Positions 1 to 6,488 of a DNA stretch of 6,974 nt are shown piece by piece. The stretch covers positions 1 to 6,974 of the forward strand of contig DAORPQ010000112.1 of assembly GCA_035442025.1 (NCBI GenBank), read 5' to 3'. The notes under the pieces are model-generated. The model worked only from the letters and a program-made list of their open reading frames with translations, was not told the DNA's origin and did no database searches. Positions within the stretch are counted from its first letter, which is position 1. The number at the start of each line of letters is the position of its first letter. The stretch comes from Competibacter_A sp003527885 (lineage in GTDB: Bacteria > Pseudomonadota > Gammaproteobacteria > Competibacterales > Competibacteraceae). The position numbers and the translations under genes were made by a program.

Positions 1-80
1 GCGACGGCAAGATCTTCGTTTACGATCTGGAACGCGCGATTCGAATTCGCACCGGCGAAATCGGCCCCAGCGCCTTGTGA
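1..80 (+). CDS. glnB/glnK: PII nitrogen-regulatory protein, C-terminal fragment
   Basis: Reading from base 3, the frame gives DGKIFVYDLERAIRIRTGE followed by IGPSAL and a TGA at 78-80. GDGKIFV and the RIRTGE ending are the signature C-terminus of PII proteins. These trimeric sensors bind ATP/ADP and 2-oxoglutarate and control glutamine synthetase regulation or the AmtB ammonium channel. In E. coli GlnB the matching Lys90, Arg101 and Arg103 contact the nucleotide phosphates, and all three are present here. The start and the uridylylated T-loop lie left of the window, so GlnB and GlnK cannot be told apart. No amtB follows on the + strand; the next gene converges. The family call is firm and the paralog is not. 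Confidence 0.88.
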   Translation, partial: DGKIFVYDLERAIRIRTGEIGPSAL

Positions 81-104
81 GGGCGCGGTGAGGCGCGGCC
101 GGCG

Positions 105-129
105 GGGCGGAGCTACCGCGGCTCCGCCC
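105..129. terminator. Strong hairpin between convergent PII and HDOD genes
   Basis: A perfect 9-bp inverted repeat, GGGCGGAGC at 105-113 and GCTCCGCCC at 121-129, encloses a 7-base loop. It lies 24 bp after the PII stop and is followed on the + strand by a weakly T-containing stretch (TCATGTTGTTA). On the minus strand no T-run follows. It most likely ends the PII transcript and may also protect the 3' end of the opposing HDOD transcript. The stem is certain; the terminator role is inferred, because the T-tract is poor. Confidence 0.6.
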
Positions 130-144
130 TCATGTTGTTAGCGT

Positions 145-248
145 TCAAAGTCCCGCCAGCGTCCGCCGCATGAATTCCGGGGTGGCCGGCGCGGCGCGGT
201 GGATGGCGGCGTTCGCCTCGCCTTGATGGAGGCGCGGAGACGGGGCGT
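145..248 (-). other. Possible frameshifted C-terminal extension of the HDOD gene
   Basis: This 168-bp space between the HDOD stop and the PII stop holds no independent gene with a normal start. On the minus strand, in the frame reached by one extra base near 252, 34 codons run from AAC (249-247) to a TGA at 145-147. They end in a protein-like tail, TPEFMRRTLAGL. About 28 of 34 third positions are G or C, but the whole region is GC-rich, so this is only mildly informative. The extension would stop 15 bp before the hairpin at 105-129, a natural place for a gene to end. It may be lost coding sequence or chance. Confidence 0.35.
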
Positions 249-1667
249 TCAGGCCTCTTTAGGCAGAGGTAGCACCGCGCACAGCGTGTCCAGTTCCGCC
301 ATGCTGGCATGGACTTGCCCCACCGCCGCCATCGCCTGTTCGCGGGTGATGCCGAGCGTGAACATGGCCAGCGCGGGGAGCCGGTTGTTATGTTCCTCGC
401 CCAGACCGACATAATGCAGCAGGCGGTTGGCGATCAGCACCAGATTGGAGTATTCGGCGAAAGGATGGGTGCCCTCCTCGCTGTGATGCCAGCGCACCGC
501 CGAGACCACTTCTTCGGGCAGGTTCCAGGACTGCATCAACCAGGCGCCGATATGGCCGTGCTCGACGCCCATGACATAGCGCTCCGCATCGTTGATCGGG
601 ACATGCCGGTTGACGGCGAGAAACCGGTTGAGCAGATAGAGGCGGGCCGGCAGGACATGCGCCAGCACCAGATAACCGAAATCGTGCAACAACCCGCCGA
701 GATAGGCCAAGCCCGGATTGACGCAGGGCGGTTCGGGAAGAAGCTTGACCAGCTCGCCGACGAGCGCGGCGCAGTAGATGCTGTGCTGCCAAACCGCCTG
801 CAAGCCGACCGGCCCACCGGCCGGCATACGGAAGGTTTGAGCCATGCTGGAGCCCAGCAAAAGCGCGAGCGTGCGGTCTGGTCCCAAGACCCGCTCGACC
901 GCGGTCTCCAGCGAATCCACCGGGCCGCGAAAGCCGTGCAGCGGCGCGCGCGCCCAATAGACGAGCTGGGCGGCGCAGGTGGCGTCCTGTTCGGCGAGTC
1001 GGATGATATCCTGGGTTGAAGGATTTGCCTCGGCGCGCAGCGCCAGCAGGTGCTGTACGGTCTGGGGCACGGCCGGTAATTCGGTGATGGATTCCAAACC
1101 AGCCCGCGTTTGTGCCGGGGTATAGCGGTTGGTCAGGCTGTTCAGGTTTTGAGGCGTGAGCGTCTGTTGGTTGGTCAGAAAATCCAAATCCTCGGCCGGA
1201 ATCGCAAATCGCCCCCAGCGAGCTTGGGTCAGCAGGTGGCCGAAGTCGCTGGCTGCCATGTTGACGAGACAATCGCTGCTACCGCTTTCAAAAAAAATCT
1301 CCCCCTCGCCAGGCAGGCTGGTATCGACTAGCGCGGAAATACCGAACGCGGCCGGCAGGGGTGGCCGTGAATCTCCCTTGCAGCCGCGAGTCTGGAAAAA
1401 CTGAACCGTTTCGGCGCCGTACAGCGGTTCCAGCTCGAAGTCCCGCAACTGGCAAAGCAGTGGGAAATCCAGCAGGTGGCTATACGGCAGAATCGCCATC
1501 AGCAGTTCGTTTTTATCTTGCAGCAGGACCGCGCGCACGAGCCGGCGGGTGGATATGTCGAGCCTTTCCGCCACCTGGCCCAGGGCCTCGTTGGAAGGAT
1601 AAGAAACCAGCTTATAGGGAAACTGCTGCCGGTCCAGATAACTCCGAACGGAGTCGGGAAGGTTCAT
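249..1667 (-). CDS. YbaK-like deacylase domain fused to HDOD signalling domain
   Basis: This is a 472-residue protein with no signal peptide or membrane helix, so cytoplasmic. Residues ~1-150 resemble the YbaK/ProX aminoacyl-tRNA-deacylase fold (RRLVRAVLLQDKNELLMAILP, then a degenerate GCKGDSRPPLPAAFGI loop). The Lys expected in the family's VAKTVLL motif appears to be Arg45, so hydrolytic activity is doubtful. Residues ~190-400 form an HDOD domain, an output module of bacterial signalling proteins. His295, an intact His328-Asp329 pair, His370/His372 and His394-His395 are visible, so metal binding is possible. ATG at 1667 is preferred, with a weak GGAT 6 bp upstream. A TTG at 1679 would add four residues but has no ribosome site. 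A promoter lies just upstream. The C-terminus may be cut short by a frameshift. The domain calls are fairly secure; substrate and partners are unknown. Confidence 0.85.
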   Translation of the reverse strand: MNLPDSVRSYLDRQQFPYKLVSYPSNEALGQVAERLDISTRRLVRAVLLQDKNELLMAILPYSHLLDFPLLCQLRDFELEPLYGAETVQFFQTRGCKGDSRPPLPAAFGISALVDTSLPGEGEIFFESGSSDCLVNMAASDFGHLLTQARWGRFAIPAEDLDFLTNQQTLTPQNLNSLTNRYTPAQTRAGLESITELPAVPQTVQHLLALRAEANPSTQDIIRLAEQDATCAAQLVYWARAPLHGFRGPVDSLETAVERVLGPDRTLALLLGSSMAQTFRMPAGGPVGLQAVWQHSIYCAALVGELVKLLPEPPCVNPGLAYLGGLLHDFGYLVLAHVLPARLYLLNRFLAVNRHVPINDAERYVMGVEHGHIGAWLMQSWNLPEEVVSAVRWHHSEEGTHPFAEYSNLVLIANRLLHYVGLGEEHNNRLPALAMFTLGITREQAMAAVGQVHASMAELDTLCAVLPLPKEA

Positions 1668-1715
1668 GGCAATATCCAAGTCGCGGAATTTTGAACAGCC
1701 AGACGTAACGTTATT

Positions 1716-1745
1716 ATTATAGCTGTAGAATGGGACTAATATTAA
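1716..1745 (-). promoter_or_regulatory. Sigma70-like promoter of the HDOD gene
   Basis: On the minus strand a perfect -10, TATAAT (1716-1721), is preceded by an 18-bp spacer and a 4/6 -35, TTAATA (1740-1745). The predicted start near 1709 leaves a leader of about 40 bases before the ATG at 1667. The stretch is visibly AT-rich in a GC-rich window. A small palindrome, TAACGTTA (1706-1713), covers the expected start site. The rest of the 1668-1833 gap shows no gene and no convincing terminator for the FtsN-like gene. Confidence 0.6.
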
Positions 1746-1833
1746 GCGAATAAAGCGTCTGGATGTCGGGCAAGCGCCGCACCATCAACGGCAAGCTGTG
1801 CCAAGACCGAGCTGCTTGCTGGAATTGTCGGGA

Positions 1834-2727
1834 TTATTCGCTTTTCACCGCGATCGCCGAGCTTGGGCCGACCGGTTTGGCGGTTTGCGTCGGGCGGGCC
1901 GGGGCGTTGGCGGGTTTGGTCGGCCTGGGTCCACCGGTAGAAGTGGTGGTCGGCGTGGTGGCGTTGTGAATGGGGCGGGTGGACCGGGGGCCGCCGGTAT
2001 CGGGCGGTGCGGTCAGGTGGCGGATTGGCGCTATCGGCTTGGAGCCGCTGGAGGTCGGGCCGGTGGGTGTGGTCAGGTTTCGAATCGGCGGGGTTGGCGC
2101 GGCGCGGCCGCCGGTTGTGGCGATGTCGGGTTTGGCGGGGGTCTTCTTCAAGGGGGTGGGTTTGGTCCCGCTGGCGGCGGTTGCGGTGGCATCCGGTTTG
2201 GTGGTGGTTTTCTTCGGAGTGGCGGGTTTGGTCCCGCTGGCGGCCGGCGTAGCGACGGTTGGCTCGGTGGCGTTCTTTTTGGTCAGGGCCGATTTACGGG
2301 GGGGTTCCGAGAGCGCTTGCGCGCGACTGGCCGCCCGAGCGGCAGCACTTCGCGATCTGGGCTCTTCCCGGCGAATATCGATTTGCCGCTTGGGGAGTTC
2401 GGTATAAAAGTCGTATTTGGGTTTGGGGGCGGTCGGTACGGTTTCAACTGCGGGTTTCGGCGTTGCCGATATAGGCGGTGGACTGGTATTCGATAGTCGA
2501 GCGGCGGGGGTAGGAGCGGCGGCGGTCGCGGCGGGGGTAGGAGCGACGGCGGCGGTTGCGGCGGCGGGTGGCGTGCTCGGGTGTTGTCCGCCCTTCTTGA
2601 TATAGGCCAGCAGCCCACCGAACAGACCGATCAGGACCAATGTGACCATCAACAACCCGTGCTGGCGCACCGCCTGACGGCGGCGCTGCCAATTGGAAGC
2701 GGGTTTGTAATCGCGACGGATGCTCAC
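1834..2727 (-). CDS. ftsN: FtsN-like cell-division protein lacking a SPOR domain
   Basis: This is a 297-residue bitopic inner-membrane protein. The basic cytoplasmic N-terminus contains RRDYK, matching the RDY near the start of E. coli FtsN, whose Asp5 contacts FtsA. A single membrane helix covers residues ~24-43 and is followed by lysines. A Pro/Ala/Thr linker leads to YDFYTELPKRQIDI (105-118), the FYxxLP segment of the SPOR proteins usually encoded after argS. Such proteins activate septal peptidoglycan synthesis. The family normally ends in a ~75-residue SPOR domain that binds denuded glycan. Here residues ~120-297 are only basic, repeat-rich Pro/Thr/Ala/Lys sequence, ending at TAA. The GTG start overlaps the argS stop by 4 bp (GTGA), with GGAGGT inside argS only 3 bp upstream; this suggests translational coupling. 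No other start fits before the helix. The FtsN assignment rests on the N-terminus, FYxxLP and position. Confidence 0.72.
   Translation of the reverse strand: MSIRRDYKPASNWQRRRQAVRQHGLLMVTLVLIGLFGGLLAYIKKGGQHPSTPPAAATAAVAPTPAATAAAPTPAARLSNTSPPPISATPKPAVETVPTAPKPKYDFYTELPKRQIDIRREEPRSRSAAARAASRAQALSEPPRKSALTKKNATEPTVATPAASGTKPATPKKTTTKPDATATAASGTKPTPLKKTPAKPDIATTGGRAAPTPPIRNLTTPTGPTSSGSKPIAPIRHLTAPPDTGGPRSTRPIHNATTPTTTSTGGPRPTKPANAPARPTQTAKPVGPSSAIAVKSE
1900..2100. repeat. Degenerate 18-20-residue repeats in the FtsN-like tail
   Basis: Towards the C-terminus the minus-strand protein carries three related units beginning PIRNLTTPTG, PIRHLTAPPD and PIHNATTPTT, spaced about 18-20 residues apart and each followed by a Gly/Ser/Lys/Arg/Pro stretch. 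Boundaries are approximate. This is a second repeat family, distinct from the 22-codon unit just before it. Confidence 0.6.
2158..2244. repeat. 22-codon imperfect tandem repeat in the FtsN-like tail
   Basis: An identical 21-base stretch occurs at 2158-2178 and 2224-2244, a period of 66 bp or exactly 22 codons. On the protein it gives two copies of a unit beginning AASGTKP and continuing with a TPKKTTTKPDATA-like or TPLKKTPAKPDIAT-like stretch. The period is a whole number of codons, so copies can be gained or lost without breaking the frame. Confidence 0.75.
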
Positions 2728-4508
2728 ATGACCTCCGGAGCCGAAACGCCCAACAAGCTAAGACCGTTTTTGATGATTTGCCGGGTGGCGACGCTCAGGT
2801 TAAGGCGGGCGTCGCGCAGCGCATCATCCGTTACCAAAACCCGATGCTCGTTATAATACGTATGAAAGGCATTGGCCAGTTCTCGCAGATAATGGGCCAG
2901 TTGGTGCGGCTCGTGCGCGAGGGCGGCCGCTTCGACCACTTCAGGGTACCGGGACAGCGCCACCAGCAATAATTCCTCGTGCGGCTCGACCAGCAGCGCC
3001 AGATTGGCGTTGCCGCGCGCCTCGTCACGGCTTAGGCCTTTTTCGCGCAACTGCCTGAGTACGCTGCAAACCCGAGCATGAGCGTACTGAATATAGTATA
3101 CGGGATTGTCTTTCGATTGCGACTTGGCCAGATCGAGATCGAAGTCCAGATGCTGCTCGCTTTTGCGCATCACGTAGAAAAAGCGGGCGGCATCGTTGCC
3201 GATCTCCCGGCGCAGTTCGCGCAAGGTGACGAACTCGCCGGAGCGGGTGGACATCGGCGCCCGTTCGCCGTTGCGGTAAAGGATGGCGAATTGCACCAGT
3301 AACACCGCCAGGCGATCCGGGTTTTCTCCCAGCGCTTGCAGCGTCGCCTTGATGCGGGGTACGTAGCCGTGGTGGTCGGCGCCCCAGACATCGATCACCC
3401 AGTCGAAGCCCCGTTCGAATTTTTCCAGGTGGTAGGCGATATCCGACGCGAAATACGTCGTTTGACCGTTTTCGCGCCGCACCACCCGATCCTTTTCATC
3501 GCCGAAGGCGCTGGAGCGAAACCACAGCGCACCCTCTTGCTCGTAAAGATAACCGGCCGCGCGCAGCCGTTCGAGCGACTGCTCGACCACGCCGCTGTGT
3601 TCCAGGGTGCGTTCCGAGTACCAGTGTTCGTAGACCACCCCAAATTCCCGCAGATCGTCGCGGATATCGGCGAGGATGGTTTTGAGGCCCAAGTCGAAGA
3701 TGAAGGCGTAGCGGCGCTCGCCGAGGAGCGTTCGCGCGCGTTCGACCAGTGCGTCGATATGGGTTTCCTTGTCGCCTCCAGCGACCTGGTGGCCGGCTTC
3801 ATCCCGGGTTTCATCCGCCGGCAGGCCCTGAAAGACCCGCGCCGACGGCAACACGTAGGCGCCGCCGTGCTCGGCGTAAATCCGGGTGGCGATCTCGCGC
3901 ACGTACTCGCCCCGATAGCCGTTGCTGGGAAAAGCGAGCCGTTCGCCGCAATGTTCGAGATAGCGCAACCAGATGCTGACGGCGAGAATGTTCATCTGCC
4001 GCCCCGCGTCGTTGACGTAATATTCCCGGTGGACCCGATAGCCGATGGCGTCCAGCAGGTTGGCGACGGTGGCGCCGAAGGCCGCGCCGCGCCCGTGGCC
4101 GACGTGCAAGGGGCCGGTCGGATTGGCGGAAACGAATTCCACCTGCACCCGCCGGCCCGCGCCGAGCGAGCTGCGGCCGAAGGCATCGCCCCGTTCGAGA
4201 ATGTCCGAGAGGGTTCCGTGATAGGCGGTCGGCGTCAGAAAAAAATTGATGAAGCCGGGTCCGGCGATTTCCACGCTGGCCACGCGGTCGGACTGGGGGA
4301 GCGCGGCGACGATGCGCTCGGCCAACTCGCGGGGCTTGCGGCGCGCGGTTTTCGCCAGTGCCAGGGCGATGGCGCTGGCGAAATCGCCGTGAGTTCGGTC
4401 GCGGGCGCGCTCCAGCGGGATATCGGTCGGCGGATCGCCCGCCAATAAGCCGTCCCGGAGCAACGCTTCGAGCGCTTGAGTCATCAGGGCTTGCAGGTGC
4501 GTTTTCAA
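2724..4508 (-). CDS. argS: Arginyl-tRNA synthetase
   Basis: This is a full-length class I arginyl-tRNA synthetase (594 residues), which charges tRNA-Arg with arginine using ATP in the cytoplasm. The N-terminal Add1 domain covers residues ~1-90. The HIGH signature appears as SANPTGPLHVGHGRG with HVGH at 135-138. The KMSKS loop is the degenerate MSTRSG (419-424), usual in this family. YYIQYAHAR at 471-479 begins the C-terminal helical DALR anticodon-binding domain. The start is TTG at 4508, preceded by AAGG 7 bp away. It gives MKTHLQALMTQALEALL, the N-terminal length normal for the family; the next ATG would remove eight residues. It lies 28 bp after the DUF294 gene and overlaps the FtsN-like gene by 4 bp, so it is probably the middle gene of an operon. 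No key residue is missing. Confidence 0.97.
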   Translation of the reverse strand: MKTHLQALMTQALEALLRDGLLAGDPPTDIPLERARDRTHGDFASAIALALAKTARRKPRELAERIVAALPQSDRVASVEIAGPGFINFFLTPTAYHGTLSDILERGDAFGRSSLGAGRRVQVEFVSANPTGPLHVGHGRGAAFGATVANLLDAIGYRVHREYYVNDAGRQMNILAVSIWLRYLEHCGERLAFPSNGYRGEYVREIATRIYAEHGGAYVLPSARVFQGLPADETRDEAGHQVAGGDKETHIDALVERARTLLGERRYAFIFDLGLKTILADIRDDLREFGVVYEHWYSERTLEHSGVVEQSLERLRAAGYLYEQEGALWFRSSAFGDEKDRVVRRENGQTTYFASDIAYHLEKFERGFDWVIDVWGADHHGYVPRIKATLQALGENPDRLAVLLVQFAILYRNGERAPMSTRSGEFVTLRELRREIGNDAARFFYVMRKSEQHLDFDLDLAKSQSKDNPVYYIQYAHARVCSVLRQLREKGLSRDEARGNANLALLVEPHEELLLVALSRYPEVVEAAALAHEPHQLAHYLRELANAFHTYYNEHRVLVTDDALRDARLNLSVATRQIIKNGLSLLGVSAPEVM

Positions 4509-4515
4509 AATAAAA

Positions 4516-4519
4516 CCTT
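4516..4519 (-). promoter_or_regulatory. Ribosome binding site deciding the TTG start of argS
   Basis: On the minus strand AAGG lies 7 bp before the TTG at 4508, inside the 28-bp gap after the upstream stop. The in-frame ATG eight codons further on is poorly placed for this site, so the site favours TTG. Confidence 0.5.
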
Positions 4520-4536
4520 GCTGGCGGGTCTTTCGA

Positions 4537-6420
4537 TCAGCCGATCATCCCGAGTTTGAAGTGGTAGGTAATAAATTTTTTGAATTCGTTGACGATCTTG
4601 AACGAATCGCGCAACCGCTCCCGCTCCAGCTTGTTCAGTTCCTTGGGGTTCATGTAATTGTCCTGCGCCGCGCCGTGCTCGATCTTGCGCAGGCCGGCTT
4701 GGGTGCGCAGCGCCGACATGAAGCTGAACGCCTCGATCAATTCGGTCCCGAATGAAGCTTCGAACAGGTTGCGCTGGCTCAGGGCGGTGATGCGCTCGAT
4801 GGTGTTGGTTTGCGGCAAGCGGTACTCCAAGGCCAAGCTGCGGACGCCGTGAACGATGGGAAAGATGCCGCCTTTCTTAATATCCAATTCATTGCGGTTT
4901 TTCTCAAGCACGAAATTGGTGAAAAAACCGAGCGGCGTTTCAAACGCCACGGTGGCCTTGGCGAACTGGCTGTAAAAGGAACGGTAGTCGCCGAGCAGGC
5001 GGTGCATCCGGTCCTTGACGTGCCGCAGCAGGTTTTCGTCGCCGGCCACCGCCTTGGCGTCGAAAAAGATCGCGAATTGCAGGAAGGAATCGTGAGTGGG
5101 ATGGACGATCCACTGAAACAGCTCTTCCTTGAAGGCCGCCACCGGCTTGGTCCAGTACGGGTTGGACACCATGATATTGCCGGGACAGCGGGGGTAGCCG
5201 AAATCGAGCAAGCTTTCGGTAAACGCCTGGGTGATCCGTTCCAGCTCGGGCCAGGAAAACTCGTCGCGCAGGATCAGCGCGTTGTCCTGGTCGGTTTTCA
5301 GCACCTGCTCCTCGCGGCCTTCACTGCCCAGCACCAACAGACAGGCGTTGTCCAGCAGCGCCGGCGGCGCCAGCAGCTCGAACAGCTTGCGCAGCATCTT
5401 TTTGTTGAGTTCGGACACCAGCTGCATGATGTAGCGGATCTTGATGCCCTTGGCGTACAGATCGCGGATTACGTTGATCAGGTCGCGGCTGGCCCACTTC
5501 AGCTCTTCCTTGGAGTGGGCGCGTTCGATTTGCAGGGCGATCAGATGGGAGTGGTTGGACCAATAGCTCAGCAGGTCGATCTGTTCGAGGACGCCGTGGA
5601 TGGTGGGGCCGTCGCGGATCACCAGCCGGCTGATGTTGTGGCGGGTCATCCGCAGCAGGGCGTTGAACAAAAAATCATCCGGCGCCATCGTGACCAAATC
5701 GTAAGTGGCGAGCGGGCCGACCGTGGCGTCCAGCGACCGCCGCTCGATGATGGCGGCCTCCCGCAGATCCGTGGCGGTCACGATGCCGGTTTCATCGCCG
5801 TGCCGGACCAGCACCGAATTGGTTTTGCTCGCTTTCATCGCCACCGCAGCTTCGTGGATCGTCGTCTCGGCGGCGACATAGGTCGGCGGATGAATGTAAA
5901 CATCCTGGATTTTGGTGACCGTGAACGCCGACAGCTCCCGCACCTCATCGGCCGCTTGGCGCGGTGTCGGCCGTTGCGAGATGTTGAGATCGTAGAAACG
6001 CGCGAAGCCCGGATTGTCGCGCACGGCTTGCAGGAAGGCGGTCCGGGGCAGGCAATAGCAGCGGGTCGCCTCGGCGGCCACGAAACTGCGCTTGCTGGCC
6101 CCTTCCAGGAGGGCGCGGGTATCGAAGGTGTCCTCGCTCGCGTAAAACGAGGTGATGCACAGCAGGGTGGAACTATCGGGTCCGAGGGTCTTGGCGGAAT
6201 CCGGGGCGGACAGCGCGTCGTCGATTTCCCAAACCGCGCCGTCGATGACGATAAACAGGCCCACCGGCTTTTCTCCGGCCTTTAGCAGTACCTCGCCAGC
6301 AGCGTAGCGACCGACCGTCAGTTCCTGGGCGAGCCGCTCCAGTTCCGGCTCGGGTAGCTGGTTGAAAGGCGGCAGTTGCGCGAGAAAGGTTTTTTGATCC
6401 AAGTCGTCGGGGATAGCCAC
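4537..6420 (-). CDS. cNMP-like/CBS-pair/DUF294 nucleotidyltransferase-like regulator
   Basis: This is a 627-residue soluble protein. Residues ~15-135 form a cyclic-nucleotide-binding-like beta-roll (PPFNQLPEPELERLA, then YAAGEVLLKAGE), but the GE[LI]...R[AS]A phosphate cassette is not recognisable, so classical cAMP binding is doubtful. Two CBS motifs follow (~172-230 and ~238-288), usually adenine-nucleotide sensors. The DUF294 nucleotidyltransferase-like core has GSEGREEQ (365-372) and TDQDNA with Asp377 and Asp379, the pattern of GlnD-type enzymes. Residues ~480-620 match the helical DUF294 C-terminal domain. Genes of this type are commonly found next to actP, as here, and a role in controlling acetate uptake or use is inferred. 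Start is GTG at 6420; an in-frame TAA lies 18 bp upstream and no good ribosome site is seen. The substrate is unknown; it could modify a protein as GlnD does. Confidence 0.9.
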   Translation of the reverse strand: MAIPDDLDQKTFLAQLPPFNQLPEPELERLAQELTVGRYAAGEVLLKAGEKPVGLFIVIDGAVWEIDDALSAPDSAKTLGPDSSTLLCITSFYASEDTFDTRALLEGASKRSFVAAEATRCYCLPRTAFLQAVRDNPGFARFYDLNISQRPTPRQAADEVRELSAFTVTKIQDVYIHPPTYVAAETTIHEAAVAMKASKTNSVLVRHGDETGIVTATDLREAAIIERRSLDATVGPLATYDLVTMAPDDFLFNALLRMTRHNISRLVIRDGPTIHGVLEQIDLLSYWSNHSHLIALQIERAHSKEELKWASRDLINVIRDLYAKGIKIRYIMQLVSELNKKMLRKLFELLAPPALLDNACLLVLGSEGREEQVLKTDQDNALILRDEFSWPELERITQAFTESLLDFGYPRCPGNIMVSNPYWTKPVAAFKEELFQWIVHPTHDSFLQFAIFFDAKAVAGDENLLRHVKDRMHRLLGDYRSFYSQFAKATVAFETPLGFFTNFVLEKNRNELDIKKGGIFPIVHGVRSLALEYRLPQTNTIERITALSQRNLFEASFGTELIEAFSFMSALRTQAGLRKIEHGAAQDNYMNPKELNKLERERLRDSFKIVNEFKKFITYHFKLGMIG

Positions 6421-6440
6421 GGCTGTTGTGTCCGGTTACG

Positions 6441-6478
6441 TTAAAAACCCCCTTGCGGCACCGGGTCCGAAGGGGGTT
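6441..6478 (-). terminator. Intrinsic terminator of actP
   Basis: On the minus strand a perfect 9-bp stem (arms 6470-6478 and 6446-6454, AACCCCCTT with AAGGGGGTT) is followed directly by TTTTTAA (6441-6447). The 15-base loop contains a further CGG/CCG pairing. This is a textbook Rho-independent terminator for the actP transcript, 69 bp after its stop. The next gene on the same strand begins only 20 bp further on. Confidence 0.85.
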
Positions 6479-6479
6479 C

Positions 6480-6488
6480 ATCTTAGCA
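6480..6488 (-). promoter_or_regulatory. Possible extended -10 promoter overlapping the actP terminator
   Basis: The minus strand shows TGC directly before TAAGAT (4/6 match to TATAAT), the TGn layout of an extended -10, at 6480-6488. No good -35 is seen at 17 bp. Initiation would be expected near 6473, inside the first arm of the terminator stem. This is the only promoter candidate I see between actP and the DUF294 gene, and it is weak. Confidence 0.3.

Noticed and set aside
309..1019. 236-codon + strand open frame
   Set aside because: Antisense to the HDOD region; no family features.
1706..1713. Palindrome TAACGTTA at the expected HDOD start site as an operator
   Set aside because: Eight bases are too short to claim a regulator site, and no second copy was seen.
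1720..1833. Read-through of the FtsN-like TAA giving a further 38 in-frame codons
   Set aside because: The peptide (including SWHSLPLMVRRLPDIQ) is not SPOR-like, and it runs through the AT-rich HDOD promoter, so it is not likely to be coding.
1763..1969. + strand frame starting MSGKRRTINGKLCQDR in the 154-bp gap
   Set aside because: Only its first ~24 codons lie outside the FtsN-like gene; no ribosome site and no recognised family.
1798..2496. Glycine-rich + strand open frame of 232 codons
   Set aside because: It is antisense to the FtsN-like repeat tail; Gly/Trp/Arg-rich composition is what the complement of Pro/Thr/Ala codons gives. No ribosome site or family match.
3336..4448. 370-codon + strand open frame
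   Set aside because: Antisense to argS, with no recognisable domain.
4810..6285. 491-codon + strand open frame
   Set aside because: Lies wholly opposite the DUF294 gene, whose motifs are clear. Long antisense frames are expected in GC-rich coding DNA.
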